Translations under genes and position numbers: made by a program
The notes under the pieces: generated by a model
The model's database searches: none
The model's input: the letters and a program-made list of their open reading frames with translations, nothing else
Told to the model about the DNA's origin: nothing
Part shown: positions 15,432 to 24,129 of the stretch, in pieces
Numbering within the stretch: position 1 is the first letter of the stretch
How the letters are laid out: every line of letters starts with the position of its first letter
NCBI GenBank assembly: GCA_964460305.1
Contig: CAYWRA010000001.1
Span: 1-64,000 of the forward strand
Direction of reading: 5' to 3'
DNA from: JAPLCX01 sp964460305
GTDB lineage: Bacteria; Auribacterota; Tritonobacteria; UBA1439
DNA length: 64,000 bases

Positions 15432-17498
15432 ATGCGTGATTTGGACCAAATACAGGCGCAATACGTCAAGGGAGTAGGGCCGAAGCGCGCCGAGCTGCTC
15501 CGCGCGCTCGGCATACGGAGCGTCATCGACCTCCTCCAGCATTACCCGAGGCGCTACGAGGACAGGAGACAGATCCGGCGGATCGCGCAGCTTGAGGCCG
15601 GGCGTAACGAAACGGTCCGGGGAAAGGTATTGGCGGTAGGCGCGAAACGCGTTGGAAAAGCGCTCAGCATCGTCCAGGTGGCGCTCGGCGACGGCAGCGG
15701 CACCGTATACGCGACGTGGTTCAACCAACCATACATGCAATCCAGGTTCAAGGTCGGCCAGGAGCTGATCCTTACCGGCAAGGTGCAGCGCCGTGGATAT
15801 CTGGAAATCCTATCTCCAGAATTCGAGATCCTTAGCGCGCAGGACAACGGCCTGTTGAATACCGGCCGCATCGTGCCCGTATATCCGTTGGGCGAGCGCT
15901 TGAGCCAGCGGTCCATGCGCAAGATCATACATGCCTGTCTGGACGGTTATGCCGCCTCCGTCCCGGAGCTGCTTGAAGCGCCGCTCCGGGAGGAGTGCGG
16001 ACTCCATCCGGTTTCGGAGGCGCTCAGAAACATCCATTTCCCGGAGAGCCCGGCGGCGCTGGAGGCGGCGAGGCGGCGGCTCGTGTTCGACGAATTCCTT
16101 CCCATGCAGCTCGCCATTCATCTGAAGAGGAAACAGATGGCGGAACTTCCGGGCTCTTCCAAAAAGGGAGGGGAGTTTGTCCGGCGCTTCCTGGAATCCC
16201 TCCCGTTTAAGCTTACCCGCGCCCAGGAGAGAGTGATTGCGGAGGCGCGCGCCGACATGGAACGGACGCATCCCATGAACCGACTACTACAGGGGGATGT
16301 GGGATCGGGGAAGACCATAGTGGCGGTCGTTGCGCTCCTCATCGCTCTCGATGCGCGTTACCAGGGCGTCCTCATGGCGCCCACGGAAATTCTCGCCGAG
16401 CAGCATTGGAGGACGCTCGACGCTCTGCTCTCGCCCTTGGGGGTCAGGCCGTTACTTCTGACGGGGGAGATGAGCGCGGACGAAAAGGCCGGGGTGTATG
16501 AGGCGATCCGTTCGGACGGGCCGTTGGTCGTGGTGGGGACGCACGCGGTGATCCAGGAAGACGTTGAGTTCTCGCGGCTCGGCGTAGTGGTCGTGGACGA
16601 GCAGCACAAGTTCGGCGTGTCCCAGAGGGCCGCCATCAAGTCGAAGGGGGAGAACCCGGATTTTATGATCATGACCGCGACGCCCATCCCGCGTACGCTT
16701 GCGCTCACACTCTATGGCGACCTGGACATCTCGGTCATCGATGAGATGCCGCCCGGCCGCGGGACCGTTACGACGCGTTGGGTCCCTCCCGAGAAGATGG
16801 GAGAGGCGTATGCCTTTATCAGGGCCGAGGCGCTCAAGGGGCGTCAAGCCTACATTATATATCCCCTGATCGACGAGAGTGAAAAGCTCCCCCTCGGCGC
16901 CGCGCGTAAGATGGCGGAACGTCTTAGGGCGGAGCAGTTCCGCGACCTGAGCGTGGGGTTGATCCACGGCAGGATGGGGCGGGAGGAGCGGGAGGGGGTG
17001 ATGCGCGATTTCCGCGCCGGTCGTATCCAGATACTGATTGCGACGTCGGTGATCGAGGTGGGGCTTGATATCCCCGGCGCATGCCTTATGCTGGTGGAGC
17101 ATGCCGAGCGATTCGGGCTCTCGCAGCTTCACCAGATGCGCGGGAGGATCGGGAGGGGGGGCGAGCGATCGTATTTTCTCTTCAGCGGGCAGCCGGCGAC
17201 CGAGGAGGGGAGCAAACGGCTTGAGGCGTTGTGTGCGACCAACGATGGTTTCCGGATCGCGGAAATGGATCTTGAGCTTCGGGGACCGGGCGAATTCTTC
17301 AGCGACCGGCAGCATGGCGGGCCCGACCTGAGGTTGGCCGATCTGTTCAAGGACGAGAAGCTGTTGAAACTATCTCGCGGGATCGCCGCCCGCATCGCCA
17401 CCCGGGACCGGATGCTGAAATCGGAGGCGCACCGGAGTTTGAGGGATCTGCTGATTAAAAAGTACAGTGGAAAATTTTTCCTGGGCATAACCGGATAA
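15432..17498 (+). CDS. recG: ATP-dependent DNA helicase RecG
   Basis: Double-stranded DNA translocase that remodels stalled replication forks and branched recombination intermediates. 688 residues, the normal length. The N-terminal wedge/OB domain (about 60-160) includes RGKVLAVGAKRVGKALSIVQ. The helicase motor has Walker A GDVGSGKT (about 288-295) and DEQH at 389-392, with ATPIPRT (motif III), STSVIEVGLDIPGA-type motif V (here ATSVIEVGLDIPGA) and QMRGRIGRG (motif VI). The ATG at 15432 has no ordinary Shine-Dalgarno; GGGA of a GGGATTT unit lies 10 nt before it. Confidence 0.98.
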   Translation: MRDLDQIQAQYVKGVGPKRAELLRALGIRSVIDLLQHYPRRYEDRRQIRRIAQLEAGRNETVRGKVLAVGAKRVGKALSIVQVALGDGSGTVYATWFNQPYMQSRFKVGQELILTGKVQRRGYLEILSPEFEILSAQDNGLLNTGRIVPVYPLGERLSQRSMRKIIHACLDGYAASVPELLEAPLREECGLHPVSEALRNIHFPESPAALEAARRRLVFDEFLPMQLAIHLKRKQMAELPGSSKKGGEFVRRFLESLPFKLTRAQERVIAEARADMERTHPMNRLLQGDVGSGKTIVAVVALLIALDARYQGVLMAPTEILAEQHWRTLDALLSPLGVRPLLLTGEMSADEKAGVYEAIRSDGPLVVVGTHAVIQEDVEFSRLGVVVVDEQHKFGVSQRAAIKSKGENPDFMIMTATPIPRTLALTLYGDLDISVIDEMPPGRGTVTTRWVPPEKMGEAYAFIRAEALKGRQAYIIYPLIDESEKLPLGAARKMAERLRAEQFRDLSVGLIHGRMGREEREGVMRDFRAGRIQILIATSVIEVGLDIPGACLMLVEHAERFGLSQLHQMRGRIGRGGERSYFLFSGQPATEEGSKRLEALCATNDGFRIAEMDLELRGPGEFFSDRQHGGPDLRLADLFKDEKLLKLSRGIAARIATRDRMLKSEAHRSLRDLLIKKYSGKFFLGITG

Positions 17499-17833
17499 AA
17501 CCAATACGAATAAATATCAGAAACAATGGTTTATCACAGAGGACACGGAGAGAGGACACAGAGAACACGGGGAAGGCGGTTAACTTTAACCGCGGATGGG
17601 GTGGATTGGCAAGGTTCCACCGCAGAGACGCAGAGTGCGCGGAGAGGATGCAGCGCGCGGAGGAGGAAAAACCGAGTAGCTGTTTTTCTCTGCGTAATCT
17701 CTGCGTCCTCCCCCGTCCCAAAGGGATCCCTTCGGGAAAGGGGCCCCTTTGGGGTGCGCCTCCGCGGTGAAAAGTTTTGGGATTTGGGATTTTTATATTG
17801 GGATTTGGGTTTTGGGATTTGGGATTTAATAAT
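17499..17833 (+). repeat. 335-nt intergenic mosaic of short repeat families (recG-rsmD)
   Basis: No gene seen. In order: CACAGAGGACACGGAGAG-type words (17535-17570), TTAACTTTAACCGCGGATG, CCGCAGAGACGCAGAGTGC and its near-inverse TCTCTGCGTAATCTCTGCG (about 17620-17708), a block of GGGATCCC and GGGGCCCC palindromes (17710-17760), then GGGATTT units to the rsmD start (17774-17827). Confidence 0.8.
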
Positions 17834-18424
17834 ATGCTTCGGATCATAGCTGGCACATTCAAAAGCAGGAAGCTGTTCTCGCCTCGCTCGCGCGACGTAC
17901 GCCCGACGGCCGACAGGGTCAAGGAAGCCCTCTTCCAGATACTCGGTCCATTCGTCGAGGGGGCCTCGGTGCTGGACCTTTATGCGGGGAGCGGGAACCT
18001 CGGTCTCGAGGCCCTGTCGCGCGGCGCGGCGCGATGCTGGTTCGTCGAGAGCGATCCCGCGTGCTGCGCGGTCATCGGGAAAAATATCGAACTGCTGGGG
18101 GTTGACGCGGTCTCGCGGGTGATGCGCGTCGAATGTGCTAGGGCCGTGAGAATTCTAGGTGCGCGGGGCGAACGTTTTGACCTTATTCTGGTGGATCCCC
18201 CTTACCATAAATCTAAAGAGGGGGCGAGCGAACTCAAAAAGATATTGCGCGTACTGGAGAGGTATGGTACGTTTGCCACCCGCGCCCTGGTTGTCACGGA
18301 ACATTTTAAAAACGACCAGCCGCCGTCCGATCTCATGAAGCTCAAACTTAAAATGCAGCGACGCTACGGCGATACGATACTGTCTTTCTTTGATGCCGCA
18401 AGCGGAAATGAGGAGACCGAATGA
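17834..18424 (+). CDS. rsmD: 16S rRNA (guanine966-N2)-methyltransferase RsmD
   Basis: SAM-dependent methyltransferase that modifies G966 of 16S rRNA during 30S assembly. 196 residues. MLRIIAGTFKSRKLFSP is the usual start; the SAM-binding motif is VLDLYAGSGNLGLEALSRGA, and the catalytic VDPPY occurs in DLILVDPPYHKSK. The frame is open 19 codons further upstream (MGFGIFILGFGFWDLGF), but that stretch is repeat-encoded. GGGA lies 9 nt before the ATG. Its stop overlaps the coaD start (ATGA), the common rsmD-coaD pair. Confidence 0.96.
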   Translation: MLRIIAGTFKSRKLFSPRSRDVRPTADRVKEALFQILGPFVEGASVLDLYAGSGNLGLEALSRGAARCWFVESDPACCAVIGKNIELLGVDAVSRVMRVECARAVRILGARGERFDLILVDPPYHKSKEGASELKKILRVLERYGTFATRALVVTEHFKNDQPPSDLMKLKLKMQRRYGDTILSFFDAASGNEETE

Positions 18425-18894
18425 CTCTCGCAATCTATCCCGGCAGTTTCGACCCCGTAACATACGGCCATATAGACGTGATGGAGCGGGCGCTGAAGGT
18501 GTTCGACCGCCTGATCGTGGCTGTGGCCGTTAACTCCGAAAAGCATCCTCTTTTTTCGGTGGATGAGCGGATCGAGATGCTGAAGACGGTCACGGCGGGG
18601 ATGAAGGGAATAGAGGTCGACAGTTTCAGCGGTTTGCTCGTCGGCTATGCAAAAAAGAGAAGGGCAAGGGTCATTATCAGGGGATTGAGGGCCCTCTCGG
18701 ATTTCGAGTACGAATTCCAGATGACGCTCACCAATCGCAAAATTTGCAGCGACGTCGAGACGGTGTTCCTCATGCCGAGCGAGCAGTACTCGTATCTCAG
18801 CTCCAGGATGATAAAGGAGATTACGGCCTTGGGTGGGGACGTGACCGCGTTTGTTCCGGACGTTGTCATGATGATGCTGGCGAAGAAAAAGTAG
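18421..18894 (+). CDS. coaD: Pantetheine-phosphate adenylyltransferase
   Basis: Penultimate step of coenzyme A synthesis: adenylylates 4'-phosphopantetheine. 157 residues. AIYPGSFDPVTYGHIDV holds the nucleotidyltransferase TxGH motif, RGLRALSDFEYEFQMTLTNR is the substrate loop, and SYLSSRMIKEI is the second nucleotide motif. It overlaps rsmD by 4 nt. CoA and phosphopantetheine supply fits the nearby acyl-carrier-protein and AcpS genes. Confidence 0.97.
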   Translation: MTLAIYPGSFDPVTYGHIDVMERALKVFDRLIVAVAVNSEKHPLFSVDERIEMLKTVTAGMKGIEVDSFSGLLVGYAKKRRARVIIRGLRALSDFEYEFQMTLTNRKICSDVETVFLMPSEQYSYLSSRMIKEITALGGDVTAFVPDVVMMMLAKKK

Positions 18895-19158
18895 AGATTG
18901 TAACCACGGATAAACACGGATAGACGGCGGCTAGAATCCAGAAGACAAAGTTCAGGAGACGGCATTCAAAATTCTGGATTCTGGACTCTGAATTCTGGAT
19001 TCTGTAACATTGGGATTTGTCCGCCAGAGGCGGTCTCTGTGTCCTCTGTGATTATTTCTCCGTGAACTCCCCCAACGGGGCCCCTTTCCCGAAGGGATCC
19101 CTTTGGGACGGGGTGTGGTCGCACATTAATGTTGGGATTTGGGGTTTGGGATTTTTAC
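18895..19158 (+). repeat. Intergenic repeat mosaic (coaD-yceD)
   Basis: Contains GAATTCTGGATTCTG-type words (18935-19005; also at 42288-42350 and 45855-45900), CTCTGTGTCCTCTGTG (about 19035), the GGGGCCCC/GGGATCCC block (19070-19118), then GTTGGGATTTGGGGTTTGGGATTT ending 7 nt before the yceD start (motif given in pieces elsewhere). No gene. Confidence 0.8.
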
Positions 19159-19638
19159 ATGGGCCTTATAATCGACATTCAAAAGATACCCGCCGGGGGT
19201 ATGCATATCACCGGCGCCCTCGATCCCTCCGAGCTCGACATCGAGTACAATGGGGTGGCGGCAACCGGTGACTTGGCGTATGATCTCGGTGTGGAGGTGG
19301 TGGGTGGCGAGTTTCTCGCGAGGGGACGGCTGCACATCCCTCTCGAATTCACCTGTTCGCGTTGCCTGAAGCCGTTTGGCTCTCAGATCAACGTGAACCG
19401 CTTCACCTTCAGTCAACAGGTGAAGGGATCGGAGACAATCGACTTGACGGGTAATCTTAGAGAGGATATTATAATCGCCCTACCTATCAAGCCGCTCTGC
19501 GCACAGACGTGCAAGGGAATGTGCGTTTACTGTGGCAAAAATCTTAACCTGGAGCGCTGTTCCTGTGCGTCTCGAAGCGGCGACGTACGGTGGAGCGCCC
19601 TAGAGGGGCTTACGCTCCCTCCGGAGAAGAAGGAATGA
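19159..19638 (+). CDS. yceD: YceD/DUF177 family protein
   Basis: DUF177 protein, 159 residues, almost always encoded next to rpmF; plant and E. coli homologues are linked to 23S rRNA accumulation. Features seen: FTCSRCLKPF (zinc-like Cys pair in the central domain) and the C-terminal Cys cluster LCAQTCKGMCVYCGKNLN. The ATG at 19159 gives MGLIIDIQKIPAGG; upstream codons (MLGFGVWDFY) are repeat-encoded. GGGA lies 7 nt before the ATG. Its stop overlaps the L32 start. Confidence 0.9.
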   Translation: MGLIIDIQKIPAGGMHITGALDPSELDIEYNGVAATGDLAYDLGVEVVGGEFLARGRLHIPLEFTCSRCLKPFGSQINVNRFTFSQQVKGSETIDLTGNLREDIIIALPIKPLCAQTCKGMCVYCGKNLNLERCSCASRSGDVRWSALEGLTLPPEKKE

Positions 19639-19817
19639 CAACGCCGAAAAGAAAACAGTCGAAAAGCCGCACGCGCAAGCGGAGGGCTCACCAGCGGCTC
19701 AGTTGCGCCGTACCCGGTCTTTGCCCTCAGTGCCATCAACCAAAACCGATTCACCGCGCATGCCCGCACTGCGGCTTCTACAAGGGCAAAAAGGTGATGT
19801 CGGTAAAAGAAGAGTAA
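19635..19817 (+). CDS. rpmF: 50S ribosomal protein L32
   Basis: Large-subunit protein, 60 residues: MTTPKRKQSKSRTRKRRAHQ, then LCPQCHQPKPIHRACPHCGF. All four zinc-ribbon cysteines are present (C+ form). AGAAGAAGGA lies just upstream of the start and the ATG overlaps the yceD stop (AATGA), implying translational coupling. PlsX begins 2 nt after its stop. Confidence 0.96.
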   Translation: MTTPKRKQSKSRTRKRRAHQRLSCAVPGLCPQCHQPKPIHRACPHCGFYKGKKVMSVKEE

Positions 19818-19819
19818 AA

Positions 19820-20818
19820 GTGAAAATCGCAATTGATGCCATGGGGGGCGATCATGCCCCGCGCGCCATCGTCCAGGGCGCGCTTGAAGCGATCGAAGCC
19901 AAACCCGACCGGGAGATCATCCTCGTCGGCCGGGAGGACGAGCTTCGCGCGCAGGTCAAGAAGCTCGGCAAGCGGGAGTTCATGGGCAACGTATCGTTCG
20001 TGCACGCTCCCGAGGTGATCGGGATGGGGGAGGAGCCGCTCAGCGGCTTGAGGAAAAAAAAGCATTCTTCCATCGGCGAGGCGGCCAATTTGGTGAAAAG
20101 GGGCGAGGCCGTCGCCATGGTCTCCGCTGGCAATACCGGCGCAGTGGTGACGGCGACGAAGCTCAAATGGCGTTTCCTCAAGGGGATTGAGCGTCCGGGG
20201 ATCGCGACGTACCTTCCCACCCCATGGGGCGTGTCGCTGCTCATCGATGCGGGCGCAAACATAGACTGCAAGCCGGCGCATCTCCTCGGCTTCGCGATCA
20301 TGGGCGACGCCTTCGCCAGATTGGTCCAGAAGAAGCAAAATCCGAAGGTGGGGCTCCTCAGCATCGGGTCCGAACGGACGAAGGGGGATGCGTTGGTCAA
20401 GGAGACGTTTGATCTCCTCGAGCACGCGAAACTCAACTTCATCGGCAACGTTGAAGGAAGGGACGTCTACGGATACAAGGTGGACGTGGTAGTCTCCGAC
20501 GGCTTCGTGGGCAACGTCGTGCTCAAGTGCACCGAGGGGCTTGTCTGGGCGATGATGAAGATGATCAGGGAAGAAGTGAGAAAGAGCCTTTGGAACAAGA
20601 TCGGCGGCCTGATCCTCAAGAGGTCCTTCGCCAGCATTGCGCGGCGGGGCGATTACACGGAATACGGTGGCGCGCCCCTCATCGGCGTGAACGGAAATTG
20701 CATCATCTGTCATGGAAGCTCCAATGCGAAGGCGATCCGGAATGCGATTCGGGTCGCCGAGGTATTCGTGCAGTACGGCGTGAACGAATATATTATGCAG
20801 CGGACCACTGAGAACTAA
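19820..20818 (+). CDS. plsX: Phosphate acyltransferase PlsX
   Basis: Converts acyl-ACP to acyl-phosphate, the donor for PlsY in glycerophospholipid synthesis. 332 residues from the GTG at 19820 (VKIAIDAMGGDHAPRAIVQG, the family start). Further motifs: GEEPLSGLRKKKHSSI, VSAGNTGAVV and VVSDGFVGNVVLKCTEG. Typical cluster position between rpmF and fabH. The start follows AAGAAGAG in the end of rpmF. A longer frame from an upstream TTG overlaps L32 and is rejected. Confidence 0.97.
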   Translation: MKIAIDAMGGDHAPRAIVQGALEAIEAKPDREIILVGREDELRAQVKKLGKREFMGNVSFVHAPEVIGMGEEPLSGLRKKKHSSIGEAANLVKRGEAVAMVSAGNTGAVVTATKLKWRFLKGIERPGIATYLPTPWGVSLLIDAGANIDCKPAHLLGFAIMGDAFARLVQKKQNPKVGLLSIGSERTKGDALVKETFDLLEHAKLNFIGNVEGRDVYGYKVDVVVSDGFVGNVVLKCTEGLVWAMMKMIREEVRKSLWNKIGGLILKRSFASIARRGDYTEYGGAPLIGVNGNCIICHGSSNAKAIRNAIRVAEVFVQYGVNEYIMQRTTEN

Positions 20819-20838
20819 GAGAGCGCAGGGGCGATGTG

Positions 20839-21825
20839 ATGAGCGGTACTAAGGTTGGCATTATCGGCCTGGGATCATATTTGCCGGAAAAGATCCTGAG
20901 CAATGCAGATTTGGAGAAGACGGTTGATACGACCGATCAGTGGATCGTCGAGAGGACGGGTATCAAAACCCGGCACGTCGCCCGTGACGACCAGGCCACC
21001 TCGGACCTGGCGTTCGAGGCTTCTAAGCGCGCCCTTGCCGAAAGCGGGTTGAGCGCAAGCGCGCTCGATCTGATAATCGTCGCGACGGTCACCCCCGACA
21101 TGTTTTTCCCCTCCACCTCATGTATCATTCAGGAGCGGCTGGGAGCGTTCGAGGCCGCGTGCTTCGATCTCAATGCGGCCTGCACCGGATGGCTCTATGC
21201 GCTGGACGTCGCGTGGCAGTGCATTCGGATGGGACGATACCGGAACGCCCTCGTGGTCGGCGCGGAAAAACTCACCTCCATTACGGACTGGAAAGACCGA
21301 AATACATGCGTCCTCTTCGGGGACGGCGCCGGCGCCGCCGTGCTCTGCGGGACGGCGGACGGAAGCGAGATCATCTCCTCGCACCTCGGCGCCGATGGGC
21401 GATGGGGTAAGCTGCTGTACCTCCCGGCGGGTGGATCCCGGATGCCGGCGTCCCACGCGACCGTGGATCAACGGCTCCACTACCTTAAGATGGAGGGTAA
21501 GGAGGTATTCAAGCAGGCGGTGACCGCCATGGCGGACTCGGCTAAACTTGCGCTCGACCGGGCGCGGATGAGCGTGAACGAGATCGCATGCGTGATACCG
21601 CACCAGGCGAACTTGAGAATCATGAGCGCGGTCGCCAAGAGGCTGGGCGTTCCCGCGGAGAAAATGTGCATTACCATCGATCACTGCGGCAATTTATCCG
21701 CGGCGTCGATCCCCGTCGCGCTTGATGAGGCGGTAAAACAGGGAAGGATCGCGAAGGGAGATGCGGTGCTTCTCGTCGCGTTCGGAGGGGGGTTTACCTG
21801 GGGCGCGATGGTGGTGAGATTATAA
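20839..21825 (+). CDS. fabH: 3-oxoacyl-ACP synthase III
   Basis: Initiates fatty-acid synthesis by condensing an acyl-CoA primer with malonyl-ACP. 328 residues. Catalytic Cys115 in LNAACTGW, His in IPHQANLRIM and Asn in DHCGNLSAASIP. GDGAGAAVL and FGGGFTWGA are also family motifs. The ATG at 20839 (MSGTKVGIIGLG) is chosen over a GTG one codon upstream; GCAGGGGCGA precedes it. The downstream gap holds C-rich repeat words. Confidence 0.97.
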   Translation: MSGTKVGIIGLGSYLPEKILSNADLEKTVDTTDQWIVERTGIKTRHVARDDQATSDLAFEASKRALAESGLSASALDLIIVATVTPDMFFPSTSCIIQERLGAFEAACFDLNAACTGWLYALDVAWQCIRMGRYRNALVVGAEKLTSITDWKDRNTCVLFGDGAGAAVLCGTADGSEIISSHLGADGRWGKLLYLPAGGSRMPASHATVDQRLHYLKMEGKEVFKQAVTAMADSAKLALDRARMSVNEIACVIPHQANLRIMSAVAKRLGVPAEKMCITIDHCGNLSAASIPVALDEAVKQGRIAKGDAVLLVAFGGGFTWGAMVVRL

Positions 21826-22000
21826 ATCCTCCGCCGGAGGCGCCCGCGCCATAGGCGGATCCCGCCGCATGGCGGGACAAACCCCAAACCCCAAATCCCA
21901 AAGTGCGTTGGGCGTGGGGAGTAGGGCGTAACGGCGAAAATACCAAAGTTCTATAACTTGTTTGCTCGATAGCTTTTGGATCCCAACAGGAGTAAATACC

Positions 22001-22963
22001 ATGTCTGATTCACGCGGGATCTCTCTCATCTTCCCCGGCCAGGGATCACAGGAGGTGGGGATGGGCGGAGCCGTTTCTGAACGTTTCTCCAGCGCGCGTG
22101 AAACGTTCGAAGAAGCCAATGGGATACTCGGCTTCGACATCAGGAAGCTCTGCGTTGAGGGACCTGAAGATGAACTCACGTTGACCAAAAACAGCCAGCC
22201 GGCGATATTCATTACCAGCATCGCGTGTCTCCGGGCGCTCCGGCAGGCGTTCCCCGGCATGCCGATTCCATCGGCGGCGGCGGGTTTGAGCCTGGGAGAG
22301 TTCAGCGCGCACGTGGCGGCGGGTACGTTCTCATTCGCCGACGGATTGCGGCTCGTGCGTCAGCGCGGGGAGGCGATGCAGGACGCCTGCGACAGGGAGC
22401 CGAGCACCATGGCGTCGATCGTGGGCCTCGACCTGGGCACGGTGAAGCAGATATGCGCCATGTTCCAGGAGCTGGGCGTCCTTGACCTCGGGAATCTCAA
22501 TTGCCCTGGGCAGATAGCGATTTCGGGGAGCGTGGAGGCGGTGAAGGCCGCGATGGGGGAGGCGGAGAAACGGGGCGCGCAGAAGGTCATACGGCTTCAG
22601 GTGAGCGGCGCGTTCCATTCACGCCTGATGAAGCCGGCCGAGGAGAGGTTGCGCCAGGCTGTGGCGGAGACGAAGATGGTCGCCCCGGAATATCCGGTGA
22701 TCGCCAACGTGAGCGCGCTCCCGGTGGCGGAACCGGCTGAAATTCGCGAAGCGCTGCTTAAGCAACTGTGCTCGCCGGTATTGTGGGAGAAGAGCATGCG
22801 GCACCTCATCGATCATGGGACGTCGCTTTTCATGGAGCTCGGCCACGGGAGGGTGCTCAGGGGCCTCATGCGCAGGATCGACAAGAATCAGAACGTGGTG
22901 AACGTGCAGGACCCCGACAGCCTCGAAAAGGCGCTGGATTCGTTCACGAGCAAGGCGCAATAA
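22001..22963 (+). CDS. fabD: Malonyl-CoA:ACP transacylase
   Basis: Loads malonyl groups on ACP. 320 residues. ISLIFPGQGSQEVGMG is the N-terminal motif, the catalytic Ser lies in AAGLSLGEFSAHVAAG, and the His in SGAFHSRLMKPA. The Q of GQGSQ is intact. AGGAGTAAATACC precedes the ATG at 22001; a longer frame from 21962 is upstream noise. Confidence 0.97.
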   Translation: MSDSRGISLIFPGQGSQEVGMGGAVSERFSSARETFEEANGILGFDIRKLCVEGPEDELTLTKNSQPAIFITSIACLRALRQAFPGMPIPSAAAGLSLGEFSAHVAAGTFSFADGLRLVRQRGEAMQDACDREPSTMASIVGLDLGTVKQICAMFQELGVLDLGNLNCPGQIAISGSVEAVKAAMGEAEKRGAQKVIRLQVSGAFHSRLMKPAEERLRQAVAETKMVAPEYPVIANVSALPVAEPAEIREALLKQLCSPVLWEKSMRHLIDHGTSLFMELGHGRVLRGLMRRIDKNQNVVNVQDPDSLEKALDSFTSKAQ

Positions 22964-23080
22964 AACCACAGAGAACACTGAGAAGGCAGTTAATTTTAGC
23001 CACGACGAAGTACGAATCACATGATTGGGATTTTCCTAACGGTGGTTGATGGATAGATCAGGCGAAGGGGCGGGTGAACG

Positions 23081-23821
23081 ATGATGCTCGAAAATAAGAT
23101 AGCCGTGGTGACGGGGGCGGCGCAGGGGATCGGTAGAGAGATCGCACTCCGTTTCGCGAGAGATGGAGCGGACGTCGCCGTGTGCGATCGTGATGCGGCT
23201 GCGCTTGCAAAGGTGAGCGACGAGATTGCGGCGTTGGGTCGGCGCGCATGCGCGCTCACCGTGGATGTGAGCGATGCGGAGCAGATTCACGGTGCCGTAA
23301 ACAAAATTATTGACTCTTTCGATCGGATTGATATACTCGTCAACAATGCCGGCATCACGAGAGATAATTTTCTCTTGCGGATGAGCGAGGACGAGTGGGA
23401 TGCCGTAATTACGGTGAATCTTAAAGGCGCCTTTCATTTTACCAAGGCCGTTCTCAAGCCTATGTTGAAGAAGCGCTCCGGAAAGATCATCAACATTGCC
23501 TCGATCGTGGGGTTGATCGGCAATGCGGGTCAGGCGAATTACGCGGCGTCCAAAGCCGGCGTCATAGGATTGACGAAATCCGTCGCCAAAGAGCTGGCGT
23601 CGCGCGGAATTACCGCAAATGCGATCGCCCCCGGTTTCATCCAGACGCGGATGACCGATGTCCTGCCGGATGACGTGAAAGAGAAGATGCTTGCGTCCAT
23701 CCCCATGGGGCATTTCGGTACGCCGTTTGACGTGGCGGGGGTTGCCTTGTTCCTGGCGAGCAGTCTCTCCGATTACGTCACGGGGCAGGTCCTTGTGGTG
23801 GATGGCGGCATGGTGATGTAG
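23081..23821 (+). CDS. fabG: 3-oxoacyl-ACP reductase FabG
   Basis: NADPH-dependent reductase of the elongation cycle; short-chain dehydrogenase of 246 residues. The cofactor-binding motif is TGAAQGIGREIA, the structural motif NNAGITRDN, and the catalytic triad Ser (NIASIVG), Tyr and Lys (YAASKAG). It ends VLVVDGGMVM as FabG proteins do. Sits between fabD and acpP in the main lipid cluster. A second paralogue lies at 33374. Confidence 0.96.
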   Translation: MMLENKIAVVTGAAQGIGREIALRFARDGADVAVCDRDAAALAKVSDEIAALGRRACALTVDVSDAEQIHGAVNKIIDSFDRIDILVNNAGITRDNFLLRMSEDEWDAVITVNLKGAFHFTKAVLKPMLKKRSGKIINIASIVGLIGNAGQANYAASKAGVIGLTKSVAKELASRGITANAIAPGFIQTRMTDVLPDDVKEKMLASIPMGHFGTPFDVAGVALFLASSLSDYVTGQVLVVDGGMVM

Positions 23822-23873
23822 TGGTGAAGCATGTCTCAGTCGTGAAGGCACTTATACAAGAGGAGGGTTGAAC

Positions 23874-24119
23874 ATGTCAGATATCGCACAAAGGGTTAAG
23901 GATATCGTGGTCGAGCAGTTAGGGGTCAATCCCGACGAGGTGACTCCCGACGCTTCTTTCATTGACGATCTGGGGGCGGACTCGCTCGATACCGTCGAGC
24001 TGGTGATGGCCCTTGAAGAGGAGTTCGATGCGGAGATTCCCGATGAGGATGCGGAGAACCTGAAGACCGTCGGCGAAGCTATTAAATACATCGAGGAACA
24101 TTGCCAGAAACAGGAATAG
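23874..24119 (+). CDS. acpP: Acyl carrier protein
   Basis: Carries growing acyl chains on a phosphopantetheine arm. 81 residues, acidic. The attachment Ser37 is in DDLGADSLDTVELVMALEEE. The ATG at 23874 (MSDIAQRVKDIV) has AGGAGGG upstream. Placed between fabG and fabF, its usual position. Compare with the longer ACP at 34331. Confidence 0.98.
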   Translation: MSDIAQRVKDIVVEQLGVNPDEVTPDASFIDDLGADSLDTVELVMALEEEFDAEIPDEDAENLKTVGEAIKYIEEHCQKQE

Positions 24120-24129
24120 AGAAGCCGGA

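Noticed and set aside
17499..17833. CRISPR array
   Set aside because: Repeats are direct short words of varying spacing without unique spacers of even length, and no cas gene is present.
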